The position numbers and the translations under genes were made by a program. From contig CM060953.1 in NCBI GenBank assembly GCA_030765055.1, positions 16,460,134-16,524,133 of the forward strand: a stretch of 64,000 nt of DNA, in the 5' to 3' direction. This document shows, one piece after another, positions 10,560 to 20,399 of this stretch; position 1 is the first letter of the stretch; the number at the start of each line of letters is the position of its first letter. Origin of the DNA: Mantis religiosa. Lineage: Eukaryota > Arthropoda > Insecta > Mantodea > Mantidae. The notes beneath the pieces were generated by a model. That model was not told where the DNA came from. It was given only the letters and a program-made list of their open reading frames with translations, and ran no database searches.

Positions 10560-11345
10560 CCCATCAGAGGCGGCGTCCCAGAAGGCTCTGTCTTATCCCC
10601 TACACTCTTTAGCGTGTACGTGGCGGATCTCCCCATGGAGCTACACGCCAACATAGCCCAATATGCAGACGATGTTCTGCTACACAACACAGATAGAAAC
10701 GCACGCAGAGCCTTCAACCCAATACGGCGACACCTACGCCTCATTCATGATTGGTGTAGGCTTTGGCGATTGTCTATCAACCCAGAAAAAAGCCAAGCCA
10801 TACTCTTCACTAAGCGTCACTTTCCCGCCAACCTCCCCGCCTTTAACTATTCTGGCAGAAGGATAGAGTGGACAAACTCTCTTAAGTATTTAGGTGTAAG
10901 GTTGGACAAGGGGGTCACATCCAGGAGGTAGCTCATCGGGCATGCGGAGCTTCGGCTTCGTTATACCCCATGATGCACTCAGGAATGCCGACACCGCTTA
11001 AGTTGCGCCTTTTTCAGGCTTTAATTCTTCCAATCATGCTTTATGCGTGTGAGATCTGGGGCATGGCCGCAGGAACCAATCTGCGACAACTCCTGCGTGT
11101 ACAAAATAGATGTCTTAGGGCCATCTATTCTGTTTGCTGGAGGTTTCCCGTGAGACGCCTTCATGAAGCCTCATCTCTCCACTCTGTGGAAGATGTCATT
11201 AGGCGCCGGGCCACAAAATTCTACGCGAGTTTGCCTGAACATCAGAGCGCCCTGGTTAGGTCTCTAGAGACCTATAGATCCTCAGAAAGACGCTACAAGC
11301 TCTACCGGCTTCCCCGCATGGCATACGGGTACACCCGGTAACAAT
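10560..11345 (+). pseudogene. Jockey-clade RT (copy B), second part
   Basis: Resumes with GGVPEGSVLSPTLFSVYV, motif C AQYADDVLLH intact, LSINPEKSQAILFTKRH and NSLKYLGVRLDKGVTS. A deletion and frame change near 10930-10970 leads to TPLKLRLFQALILPIMLYAC, RVQNRCLRAIYSVCWRFPVR and the C-terminus at 11,341. A short tail with AATAAAG follows the stop. Confidence 0.85.
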
Positions 11346-11740
11346 AAAGTTGTTATTACAGCTTCAAAATTGTTACTATTTGAAAATTAATTAAACTTTC
11401 TAAATTAAACTCTTTCCAAATTTTCTCGCACCAGCGGTGCACACAAGCGTTGCACCCGAGTTGGCTACCATGAGGAGCTACGACTACCTGCCTTCTTTCC
11501 ATCCACCTAAATTTAAACCACCAACCTACAAAACCCCACATATCCTGTCATTAAGTGTTTAAGTCCGTGTAGGACAGATACACGAATGACACACGTCGTG
11601 CTGACCCTCAGTCAGCCACCAGCTACTTGATTGATTGTTTGAAGTGCATTTGATTTTTTAACTGGTAATAACATGCTAAGAGATCTAAATTGCAGGAAGA
11701 ATACTTCGCAGATAGTCGTGTCTGAAGAGAATCATGTGGT
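11346..11740. other. Spacer, nothing recognised
   Basis: No supported gene. A short ORF on the minus strand (11,356-11,541) has no recognisable motif. Confidence 0.35.
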
Positions 11741-12235
11741 GGCCTATTGATTTCGTCGTCTTTTAGCTTGTCTCTTGTGATGGAGTTCCGCAGAATCCCT
11801 ATACAAAGACCAACAGTAATGCGCAAGCATTACTTCATTCCAACGGTCCTGATATCTTTGTTCCACAACATAAATGTCCTGATGGAATCTCTCCCCATGT
11901 TCATCACTAACAGCTCCACAACTAGGTGGGAGTGGAGAAAATGGATCTTAAGGCACATGTTGCATCCAAGGTTACGCTATTTTTGTAGGAGCACTGTCAC
12001 CAAATGCTTATAGTTGTCATCGATTTTGTTGCTGAAAAATCCATGAAAAACACCCTTGAAGGCTTCCCAAGCTTCCTTTTCTTTCCCCGCCAAATAATTG
12101 TCAAATGCAGGATTCTTTAAGTTCTCTTATTTGTTGTCCGACAAAAATGCCTTCCTTAGCTTTTGCATCACTAAATGTCCAAAATTTCTCTCTGATGTAA
12201 TTTGACAGTTGTGCTAACTCCCAACAAGAAATTAC
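11741..12235 (-). pseudogene. Fragment of a repetitive arthropod protein (GAVSDEHGERFHQDI family)
   Basis: Translating the minus strand across two or three frame changes gives, in order: REKFWTFSDAKAKEGIFVGQ, WEAFKGVFHGFFSNKIDDNY, LGCNMCLKIHFLHSH, CGAVSDEHGERFHQDI, YQDRWNEVMLAHYCWSLYRD and HHKRQAKRR. I recognise this as a protein that recurs in many copies in arthropod and cnidarian genomes, probably carried by a transposable element. Its biochemical role is unknown to me. Frameshifts and stops show this copy is dead. Confidence 0.65.
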
Positions 12236-12387
12236 CCTAAATTTAAAACCTTCACTCTAAAATGTAGCTTTATCTTCAAAACAAGAGCTAATCTATCATT
12301 CTTATGGTGATTTTTTAATTCAGCAGATGGAAATACACGTAAATTCGCTATTTTTAAGCCCCAAACATTTTCATTGTTGCCCAGTGT

Positions 12388-13650
12388 AATTTTTTACGGT
12401 CATATATTTTCGCACTAAAATTAAATCGTATTATATTCTTTTAGCTTAATGTGAAACAAACAAGCCGTAGTAGTTTTATTGTTACTGCTGCTTCCCGCCT
12501 GTGAGAACCAGGCAAGTTCAGACATGTTCAGTATCGCCTGCCGCTGCAATGAACGTAACACCTGGCTTTGAAATTTTGCTTTCGTGTCAACAAATCTTCA
12601 GTTGAGGCCTATACAATGTTACAGGAGGCCTATGGAGAGTCTGTTCTTCCCTACAGCACAGCTCGAAGGTGGTTTAAAATGTTTAAAGAAGGGATACAAT
12701 AAATTTCAAAGGAAGGTGGACCCGCTGCTCCAGTTACTGCTCTTACGGAAGAAAACATCAACACTGCTGCTGCCATTGTGAGAGAGGATCGACGAATTAC
12801 CTTAAGGTCACCTTCTGAAGTACTGAACATTTCATTGGGTGTCACTCACACGTTGGTGATAGAAACATTACACACAAGACGTGTTTGTGCGCGATGGGTT
12901 CCAAGACTGTTGATTCCCGAACAAAAGCCTGCATGCGGTTAAAGTTGATGTTAGAGGAAGATCCGGAGTTTCTATCAAATTTAATCACTGCTGATGAAAA
13001 TTGGCTACATCATTTTGATCCTGAGAGCAAACAGCAAAGCACAGTGTGGAAATCTCCTTCATCCCCAACCCCCAATAAAGCTAAAGTGTTTGCTTCTGCT
13101 GGGAAAGTTATGGTCATCTCTTTATTTGATATTTATGGAATGGTTTATGTGCATGTTATACCTTCACACACACCAGTAACTGGACAATACTACAGGGATG
13201 TAGTGAAAACGTTGCAAGTCAATTTCAGGCGCAAAAGACCACATTTCCGTGAAGCAGGCTGTATGCTGCACCACGATAATGCGCAGCCAAATATTGCCAA
13301 TGTTGTTGCTGAATATCTTACACAAATCAAGGTGAAGTGCATTCCTCAGCCTCCCTATAGTCCGGATTTAGCCCCATGTGACTTTTTTCTATTCCCTAAC
13401 TTGAAGAAACGCCTGCCTTCGTGGGAGGCATTATCCATCATCAGAAGCAGTGGTGAAGGCTGCGGAGGCAATTTTCAAGGATCTCTCAAAGATGGTTTCC
13501 AGCATGTCTTTGAAGACTGGTAGAAACGCTGGGACAAGTGCATCGCATTTAGGGGAGACTATTTTGAGGAGGACCATAAAAATTATGAGGATGAGTAAAG
13601 GTACGTTGTCAAAAAAGATTGTGATCGTTCTTTATTGAACAGCCCTCTTA
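12388..13650 (+). mobile_element. mariner-like element 2
   Basis: The right end (..GTTCTTTATTGAACAGCCCTCT, then TA at 13,649-13,650) matches the reverse complement of the left end of element 3 (AGGGCTGTTCAATAAAG). The left end lacks the first 25 or so bases and begins at aattttttacggtcat, matching the inner part of element 4. Same subfamily as elements 3 and 4. Confidence 0.8.
12590..13600 (+). pseudogene. mariner transposase pseudogene (element 2)
   Basis: The most complete transposase of this subfamily in the window. N-terminal part: SSVEAYTMLQEAYGES, YSTARRWFKMFKEG, then a stop near 12,700, VTALTEENINTAAAIVREDR, RRVCARWVPR. After a frameshift near 12,930 an open frame runs to 13,523 with the catalytic core: LITADENWLHHFDPESK (first Asp), MLHHDNAQPN (second Asp), PPYSPDLAPCDFFLFP (third Asp). 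There are 34 residues between the second and third Asp, the mariner DD34D signature. The usual W after DE(T) is kept but ETW reads ENW. Stops and frameshifts make it inactive. Confidence 0.88.
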
Positions 13651-14482
13651 ATTATTTTGTGACTTCCTAAATGGAAATAAACTACAGAAAAACCATTCTC
13701 AGGAAATACCTCCACACTTCTGTCTTATAAACGCGAATAAAAATTTATCTTGGGTAACATAAACCTAATTAGATAACAAAGGTTTACAAAATTGCTCAAA
13801 CATGAACGTGGAGAGAACGTCCACACGTTAGATTACTCTTATGCCATACAGTTCATAGATAACGGGATTTCAAAAGCACTGCATAGCGAAGAGCTGTCGA
13901 AACATTTGACGATCAAGAGCTGTCAAAACATCTGACTACCGCGTAAGCTACTGTACATTTAACATGAAGTAACATTAAGAACGGTTGTTTGTAGGCGTAG
14001 AATGGGTAGAGAAAATAATCTGAGAGCAGCGAACCAGATTTTATAAAAAAGAACTGATTTATTCCCCAAAAAAATGTCTAAAATATCTGAGTGCTACAAC
14101 GCGGGCCATAGTTTAGATTACCTGTTACCTCAAAGGGAATCTGGTGGAACGCAAAACGCTCTGTATCAGAGAAGCTTATGCAAATAATGACGTAGTGCAC
14201 ATTAGTAATATATCACGTTAGAGTGCGTAGCATTATTGAACAAGCCCTGTTCAAAGGCTTCCCTGCACTGAATTGCTCTGCGCTAGTTTAACATGCATAT
14301 GGCGTTTCAAAAATATATCTATTTTATATTTTAGTACAGCTAACCAATGTTAAGAAATATTTAAATTACTGCGAGACATATTAAAGTCTTTCCTTCTATA
14401 ATAAGAAATGAAGTAAACCAGACTTCCTCTCAGAGGGAAAAAGTTTGAAAATGTAAATCTCCAAAAATGGCTCCAACAATTA
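13651..14482. other. AT-rich spacer
   Basis: No feature supported. Contains a small local duplication, agagctgtcgaaacatttga and agagctgtcaaaacatctga (about 13,890-13,935). Confidence 0.35.
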
Positions 14483-14483
14483 T

Positions 14484-15286
14484 AAGGGCTGTTCAATAAA
14501 GGATGATCATAATTTTTCGCAACAAAATTCAATCTTATTATACTCTGTTAGCTTAATATTAAACAAACATGCCGTAGTAGTTTCATTGTAGGTACTCCTG
14601 GTTCCTGCCTGTGAGAGTCAGGCAAGTTCAGACATGTTCAGTATCGCCTACCACTGTAATGCAGGTAACACGCGAGGAACAATATGTGGCTTTGAAATTC
14701 TCCTTTCGTCTCAACAAATCTTCAGTTGAGGCCTATACAATGTTACAGGAGACCCATGGAGAGTTTGTTGTTCCCTACAGCACAGTTCGAAGGTGATTTA
14801 AGATGTTTAAAGAGGGGAGACAATCAATTTCAAAGTAAGGTGGACCCGGTGCTCCAGTTACTGCTCTTACGGAAGAAAACATCAACACTGCTGCTGCCAT
14901 TGTGAGAGAGGATTGACGAATAACCTTAAGATCACTTTCTGAAATACTGAACATTTCATTGAGTGCCACATTTCCATGAAGAAGGATGGATGCTTCACCA
15001 CCGGATTTAGCCCCATGTGACTTTTTTCTATTCCACTAACTTGAGGAAACGACTTCCTGGGAGGCATTATACAACATCAGAGGCATTGGTGAAGGCTGCG
15101 GAGGCCATTTTGAAGGATCTCTTAAAATGGTTTCCAGCATGTTTTAGAAGACTGGTGGAAACGTTGGGACAAGTGCATCGCATTCAGGGGAGACTATTTT
15201 GTGAAGTACCATGAAAATTATGAGGATGAATAAAGGTACGTTATGAAAATAAGAATTGATCATTCTTTATTGAACAGCTCTGGTAT
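14484..15286 (+). mobile_element. mariner-like element 3, internal deletion derivative
   Basis: Inverted ends AGGGCTGTTCAATAAAGGAT (left) and, at the right, TTCTTTATTGAACAGCTCT. A TA precedes the left end. At 0.8 kb it lacks about 450 bp compared with element 2, so it is a non-autonomous deletion product. Confidence 0.82.
14655..15235 (+). pseudogene. mariner transposase pseudogene (element 3, core deleted)
   Basis: Keeps the N-terminal region (REEQYVALKFSFRLNKSSVE, AYTMLQETHGEFVVPYSTVR, TALTEENINTAAAIVRED) and then jumps, near 14,960-15,000, to the end of the catalytic region (PDLAPCDFFLFH-like, with a frameshift) and the C-terminus. The first and second catalytic Asp are missing. Confidence 0.8.
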
Positions 15287-15290
15287 CAGA

Positions 15291-15617
15291 GCCATTTTTG
15301 TGTTGTGTCAATTAAAAGATCTTCCAACCATGACCGTATCCCCAAAGTTGTGCTGAATAATTTGACAAACAAGGTGCTAGTTTATTTATCATCCATCTTC
15401 AATGCCGCATTACGCACTGGTTATTTTCCATCTACATGGAAACATGTGGAAATTATGGTCTTCCACAAGGTCAACAGGTCTTGAAAGCTTCCCTCAAGTT
15501 ATAGACGAATCAATTTATTACCTTCACCTTCTAAGCTTTTTGAAAACATTATTCACCAACGTCTTTCTCAATTTTTGATTCACAATCAGATAATTCCATC
15601 TTTACAGAGTGGATTGG
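15291..15617 (+). pseudogene. Jockey-clade RT (copy C), first part
   Basis: Encodes SNHDRIPKVVLNNL, IFNAALRTGYFPSTWKHVEI, a frame break near 15,480, SSYRRINLLPSPSKLFENII and RLSQFLIHNQIIPSLQSGLG. These are fingers-domain motifs of Jockey RT. Cut by a SINE at about 15,618. Confidence 0.75.
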
Positions 15618-15850
15618 GTCTAGCGTTCCCCACATAGAGAGGGTCGCAGGTTCATGTGCCGCCTTGGGTATGGGTGTTTATGTGTATAGTAAATATGTGT
15701 GAAACTAGAGAAAACAGATAAGAAAATAAATGGAAATAATGGAAAAGGGTTAATGTGAAAAAAGGAAAAAGATAGATCTATATACATAGATGTATGTTTT
15801 TTATTAAAGAAAAAACCTTCTGCCACTCATTAATCGCTTAGAATCGCGTA
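15618..15850 (+). mobile_element. tRNA-derived SINE (family 2), 5'-truncated
   Basis: Begins gtctagcgttcc and has a B-box-like gtcgcaggttcatgtgcc, then atatgtgtgaaactagagaaaa. The same order (tctagcgttcc, cggttcgagtct, atatgtgtaaaactatagaaaa) occurs at 59,304-59,460, where the tRNA-like head is complete. It interrupts Jockey copy C. Confidence 0.65.
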
Positions 15851-15854
15851 GTCT

Positions 15855-16412
15855 GTCGTACAAGATTTTGAAAACAGATAGCAGCATTCCTAGATATCGG
15901 CCAGGCATTCGATAAGGTGTGCCACACTGGGCTACTACTTAAAGCACGTCGCATTGGTCCCCCTTTTTATCTTATACAAATAATTGTAAGTTTTCTCACT
16001 AACAGAACTTTTGTGGTGCGCATTGTTGATTTCAGATCCACCCGAAGGCACATCTTAGCAGGTGTTCCTCAAGGTTCAGTACCTGGACCATTCCTATTTA
16101 ATATATACATTTATGACCTTCCATGTATAGCTCCAAATTGCACGGGTTTATATCCTGATGATAAAGGTCTCTTTTACTCTCACTTCAATATCCGTCATGC
16201 CATTCACGAACTGCAGACTGTCCTGCATCCACTAGCTCATTGGTTCTCTAACTGGCCGATTTCACTCAACACTAACAAGACAGGAGTTAAGATCTTCTCT
16301 TTGCGTCCTTATAGGGATCCTGCTTCAGTACAGCTGCTCAGGTAACAGCTCTCATGGTTACCAACCAGTGCACCAGTGAAGCATCTTGGGGTGTTACTGG
16401 ACATGTTCAACA
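15855..16412 (+). pseudogene. Jockey-clade RT (copy C), second part
   Basis: Motif A AAFLDIGQAFDKVCH, NRTFVVRIVDFRST, ILAGVPQGSVPGPFLFNIYI, then motif C as LYPDDKGLF, where Ala of YADD is Pro. The start of the next conserved block (VKHLGVLLDM) lies at 16,378-16,410 after a stop near 16,345. It ends at the next repeat. Confidence 0.8.
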
Positions 16413-16660
16413 TGTTTAACCGAGGTACCCGAGAGTCCAAAGACTCCGGCCTCTGCATACCTGGGAGCGATGGATAGCTCCTGGGCTCTTTCCTTGGAGC
16501 AATACCCTAAGTCTAAAAAGCCCCATGCCATCTCAAGACGGGTGGAAGTGAATACGCCACTTACGTGCGCCAACTCCAAAATGGGAAGGCTCGGTGGGAC
16601 CACCTGGTGATCTAGCACACCTTCTACTAGCTATGCTGGCTAGTACGCAGCAATACTAGT
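16413..16660 (+). repeat. Dispersed repeat shared with the right window edge
   Basis: The blocks gggagcgatggatagctcc, tcaagacgggtggaagtg, ggtgatctagcacacc and ttctactagctatgctggct align in order with 63,630-63,830. Lack of a frame and the GC-rich character suggest a 5' untranslated region of a non-LTR element or a SINE. It sits inside Jockey copy C. Confidence 0.65.
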
Positions 16661-16995
16661 GGCTTCCCTCAAGCCCGTCTGGAGATGTACCCGATCTCCC
16701 ACAAATATCGGGAACCACTTTCGTGAACTTTTCTCCTGCAGTATTCGAGGTTTTCAACAGTTCCATTGCATTTTTTCTGTTTTTATTTACTTCTTTGTTG
16801 TTTGTTTTGTTATGTATGCTGTATTCCGATCCTTTTTAAAATTTATGTTAAACAAAAATTGCATAATATTTCTAAGGCATCTGTAGAAACAACTGAGTGC
16901 CAAGAGGAGAATTGAAAACCAATATAAAGGAATATACTGGAAGCGGCTAGTGCTAAGAAATGTTATATGAAATAAAGTGTGTGATAGATAGAGTA
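16661..16995. other. Spacer, possible tail of Jockey copy C
   Basis: No convincing frame. Near the end, atgaaataaagtgtgtgatagatagag resembles a poly(A) signal followed by a short GATA tail, so this may be the 3' end of a non-LTR element. Confidence 0.3.
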
Positions 16996-17012
16996 AACAT
17001 GAAATATTAAAT

Positions 17013-17085
17013 GCCATGGCCGGGATATGAGCCAAAGATTTTATGGTTTCCATCCAGTCGCTCTTACTCATTGAGTTACCATGGC
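17013..17085 (-). ncRNA. tRNA-like unit B1
   Basis: Acceptor stem GCCATGG/CCATGGC, seven pairs. Against A2 (GCCATAG/CTATGGC) an A-U pair has become G-C, with both sides changed. Anticodon stem CTGG/CCAT with loop ATGGAAA (U33, nominal GGA). The B box is damaged (GGCTCATATCC) and the T-run after the end is lost. Confidence 0.4.
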
Positions 17086-17323
17086 CTACTTGCCGTCATG
17101 AACTTAAATCCTCCATTTGACTTGTATATATCCCCGGTAAACCACTAGAGGCTCTTGCATTCGAGATTCACCGTTTGTGGCGACTTACTATCGTAAGTAC
17201 TTGAGTCCCAGGCTTCATCATTTAACTCTTATTATTTTAGTTAATTGATGGAAATTAATCATTTCTTCACATTAGCCGTATATAGGCTAAGGTTTTCGCT
17301 AGAGTCAGCATGAAAAATTCAAT

Positions 17324-17380
17324 GCCATGGCCGGGATTTGAACCACGGATTTTCTGGCTTCCGTCCAGCCGCTCTAACCC
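17324..17380 (-). ncRNA. tRNA-like unit B2, 5' part missing
   Basis: Retains the anticodon stem, B-box-like GGTTCAAATCC, acceptor 3' half CCATGGC and downstream TTTTT on the minus strand. The 5' acceptor and most of the D arm are lost at the inversion junction. Confidence 0.4.
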
Positions 17381-17487
17381 ACTCCGTAAGTCGCCGTAAA
17401 TGACGCATCTCAAATCGAAAGCTTCTAGTGGTCTACCGGGGAAATATACGAGTCAAGTGGAGGGTTTAATGCCGTGACGGCAAGTTG

Positions 17488-17560
17488 GCCCTGGTAGCTC
17501 AATGGGTTAGAGCGACTGGACGGAAACCAAGAGATCCGTGGTTCAAATCTCGGCCATAGC
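17488..17560 (+). ncRNA. tRNA-like unit B3
   Basis: D stem GCTC/GAGC, anticodon stem CTGG/CCAA with loop ACGGAAA, B box GGTTCAAATCT, and TTTTTT about 9 bases after the end. The acceptor stem is decayed (GCCCTGG/CCATAGC, five of seven pairs). Confidence 0.4.
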
Positions 17561-17645
17561 ATTGTATTTTTTATGTTGACTCTATCAAAAACCTTAGCCT
17601 GTATACGGCTAGAGTGAAGAAATTATTAATTTCCAGCAATTAACT

Positions 17646-18353
17646 AAAATAAACTGTTTGCTTCAAAGACATTTATAGTTTCGCGTGGTGCCTTTTTGTC
17701 GTATATCCAAAGCTGATGTAAAATTTACTATGTAAGCGTCTAAAAAATATGCTATCTTATTCAAAATCGCTAGAGCTATTTTTGATGAAATACAAAATTC
17801 AAAAAGCGGTAGTCTGTGGTAGCTGTTTTATTTTAAGTCTTCATTTTTATTCTCAGAAGATGCTGCATTTAAGTACCAATTTTTGCTTTCATGTTATGGG
17901 TGCCTAGACGCATATAGCCAAAATAAGAAAAAGAAGAACATTAATAGCAACAGTTAATTGAATACGTCATCAGCGGCGAGGAAGACGTGTACCACCTGCA
18001 TACATTACAATTAACTTTTTTTCCTCCGCTCCGCTTGTGATTGGAATTTTATTCGAGTCGTGTTCATATCTTGATGTGATGGTAGTGGCAACAGTGTTGT
18101 GGGGGAGCGTTGCGGGGGGGGGGGGGGGGCAGGCCTAATAACCATACATTACAGCGGTGTCCGGCACAGTCGACACCTGCTGTCCCAACACCCGTTACAG
18201 TCGATCAATCGACAGGTGTCTCTCGCACCCCGAACTTACTTACCTCGTCCACTCCTAGACTCCTCAATTTAATAAAGCAATAAGAAAAAATATCTGACAT
18301 TTGGGCTCTCACATGACATTCTCTACACTCTCTTCTAAAATAAGCTTAAAACT
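17646..18353. other. Spacer with a 16-base G run
   Basis: No gene found. A run of 16 G at 18,114-18,129 is the only notable feature. Confidence 0.4.
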
Positions 18354-18455
18354 AAAGTAGAACTTCGTTTACTCGTATCAACTGGGACCAAGGTCGATCC
18401 GAGATAACGAAAATCTGGGTTATCGAGAGAAAGACGTAAAAATAAATGAACATCA
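18354..18455 (+). mobile_element. Tigger/pogo-type inverted-end fragment
   Basis: agtagaacttcgtttactcg, then gggaccaaggtcgatccg and ggttatcgagag match the form of Tigger-group terminal sequence (AGTAGAACC.CG.TTA..CG..GGGACC, GGTTATCGAG). The matching other end is not found, so this is a fragment. Confidence 0.5.
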
Positions 18456-18656
18456 TTACCAAAATAATTTAAATAGAGCTTAGAAAATTACTATCGACAT
18501 AATTTCACCTTCATACTGCACAGCCCATATATTTGTACTGTACAACAAACTAGTCGGTAGTAAAAACGACAGCGAGCTTCTGCTGTCTTAGTTTAGTGTA
18601 TCGCTTATGAGCAGCGTGATCTCACATCCGCTTTAGCATTAGAATTTCATTATGTA

Positions 18657-20397
18657 GGGGAACATGGGGCAGGATAGCGCACTTAATACTTTTGCATCTA
18701 TATTTCACATTTGAATATTCAGAAATTGTGTTTTGGTAATGTAAATGTGTTTATTATTGCATAATTACCTGAAAAATACAAATTAAAAAGACACACGCAA
18801 CAAATGGGAGTAGCTATCATGTCAAAAACAAAATTATTACATTTACCCCGTTTTGCCCCATAGGTGGTAAGAGGTATTATTTCTTTGACCAATTTTTGAT
18901 CAGTTTTTTTATTTCTTTTACATTTAGTTCACTTCTCACAATATGCACAAATATGTACAACATCTTCATCATACCTTTCGACACCTACACAGGAATTATG
19001 AGCCAACTGCAGGCAGCAGGGATGTCTAATCCACCCTCCTTCTGAATAATCGTGGCAGTCGTCTTTTGCCACTTCTTCCCTGTTACCAGCAGACAAATGA
19101 CTTCTGGAACGTTTGGATACAGGAGGATTAGGACATTTAGGCATACTTTCGATAATTCCCGTTTTGTTTCGCTTTCTGGCAGAGCAAGACGCCTTTTTAC
19201 AGGTCTTCTATTCATTTTTTCTTTTCCCGCATACAATAGCGCTTCTTTATAAGGGGATGTTGTCAGTATTGTGATTTTCCCCCTGTTTTTCAAACTCTCT
19301 TGTTTTTCTGATCTACCGATGTAATAGGTGTGATATTTTCTGGTCTGGAGCTCTGGAAACTACTGCTGCTTGGCATCTGAATGTTTTCTCTCCCCATAGG
19401 TAAACCAGAGACAACGGACATCTCAGAAGTAGAAGGATTAACATAATCAGGAACTCTAGAAGAAAGCTCAATTTCTGTCGTTTAGGACGGTAGGAAATCA
19501 GCATCATTAAACACATTGTTGTTCACAGACCATATTCCTGTTGTTCGAAGCCCATTGACTGCCGTGCTCATTGTTGAGGCTCGTCTATAACTGACACCAA
19601 ACAATGTAGCAACCTGAAAAAGTGTCAAGACGTTTCCAGGATTAGATCTAACCCAGGAGCGAATTTCATCCTCTTAAAATATGATTAGTGGTTTAATAAT
19701 AAAAAGAATATAGCGGTTGCAGCCTGTGAGAACATTTTTAACAACATAATCAAGATTAACTCGTTTCTTCTTAACTTAGCGTCCAGGAGTTGTTGGGGCA
19801 CTTGAGATTGACTAGCTGCCCTTTTGTACCCCATTGAACCACCATTCACAGCCCCTCCATTGAGACTAAAGACCACTCTTGCCTCTGTGACTTCTTTACG
19901 TAATTACGCACTGTTCCGAAATTACATGAAACATGAGTAGTCAATCATATGAATAACACACAAAGAGTTTTACACCAGGGGCATAGTGGGGTAGTAGCCT
20001 ATTATGCCCCACCCATATTGCCCCTAAAACACAAACTTAGGTTAATGCTTGTCGATGGTTCGATATTCAAAGATAACTTAGCCAAAAACAGGGATTTAGA
20101 AGTAAATTAAGTGTTATATTCCACAGTAATTATTGTTTTTTATTTAAATGTATATATGATGTACTTACATGCCTTGAAAGAGATCACGAATCTTGTAACA
20201 ACTGCTTCAAGCTGTATCCAACACACAACTCGCACACAACACATTCTGTTATGGCAGCCAACTGACGTGTAGCTGTGATTGAGATGACGTAGTTTTGACA
20301 GATTTCGGTAGATTATGCCACCTACTAGAGAGAAAACACGTATACCCCGTTCTGCCTACCTATGTTATTATTAGGGTTGGATTCTGCCCAATTTCCC
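18657..20397 (-). mobile_element. pogo-like DNA transposon 1, deleted
   Basis: Left end GGGGAACATGGGGCAGGAT (after TA at 18,655-18,656) and right end, in reverse complement, GGGAAATTGGGCAGAAT (before TA at 20,398-20,399). Further inward there are more words such as ccccgttttgcccca and gccccacccatattgcccc. The 1.74-kb length and the transposase pieces inside indicate a deletion derivative of a pogo-type element. Confidence 0.78.
18930..19925 (-). pseudogene. pogo-like transposase remnant with PHD-finger-like end
   Basis: Minus-strand pieces in order: an N-terminal DNA-binding segment (TVRNYVKKSQRQEWSLVSME, GSMGYKRAASQSQVPQQLLD), a mid segment (EDEIRSWVRSNPGNVLTLFQ, VSYRRASTMSTAVNGLRTTG, IWSVNNNVFNDADFLPS), a linker (VPDYVNPSTSEMSVVSGLPM), a basic stretch (RRPVKRRLALPESETKREL) and a C-terminal cysteine/histidine pattern (CHDYSEGGWIRHPCCLQLAH, then HICAYCEK) resembling a PHD-type zinc finger. 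The central DDE catalytic domain is absent. Several frame changes occur between the pieces. Confidence 0.75.
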
Positions 20398-20399
20398 TA

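Larger units (their letters stand above)
16996..17645. repeat. tRNA-like array B, with an inverted junction
   Basis: Two minus-strand units (tRNA-like parts starting 17,013 and 17,324, period 311) are joined near 17,380 to a plus-strand unit whose tRNA-like part lies at 17,488-17,560. The second minus unit is cut inside its tRNA-like segment at the junction. The body words agtacttgag, cgagtcaa and ggcgacttacta match arrays A, C and D. Confidence 0.8.
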
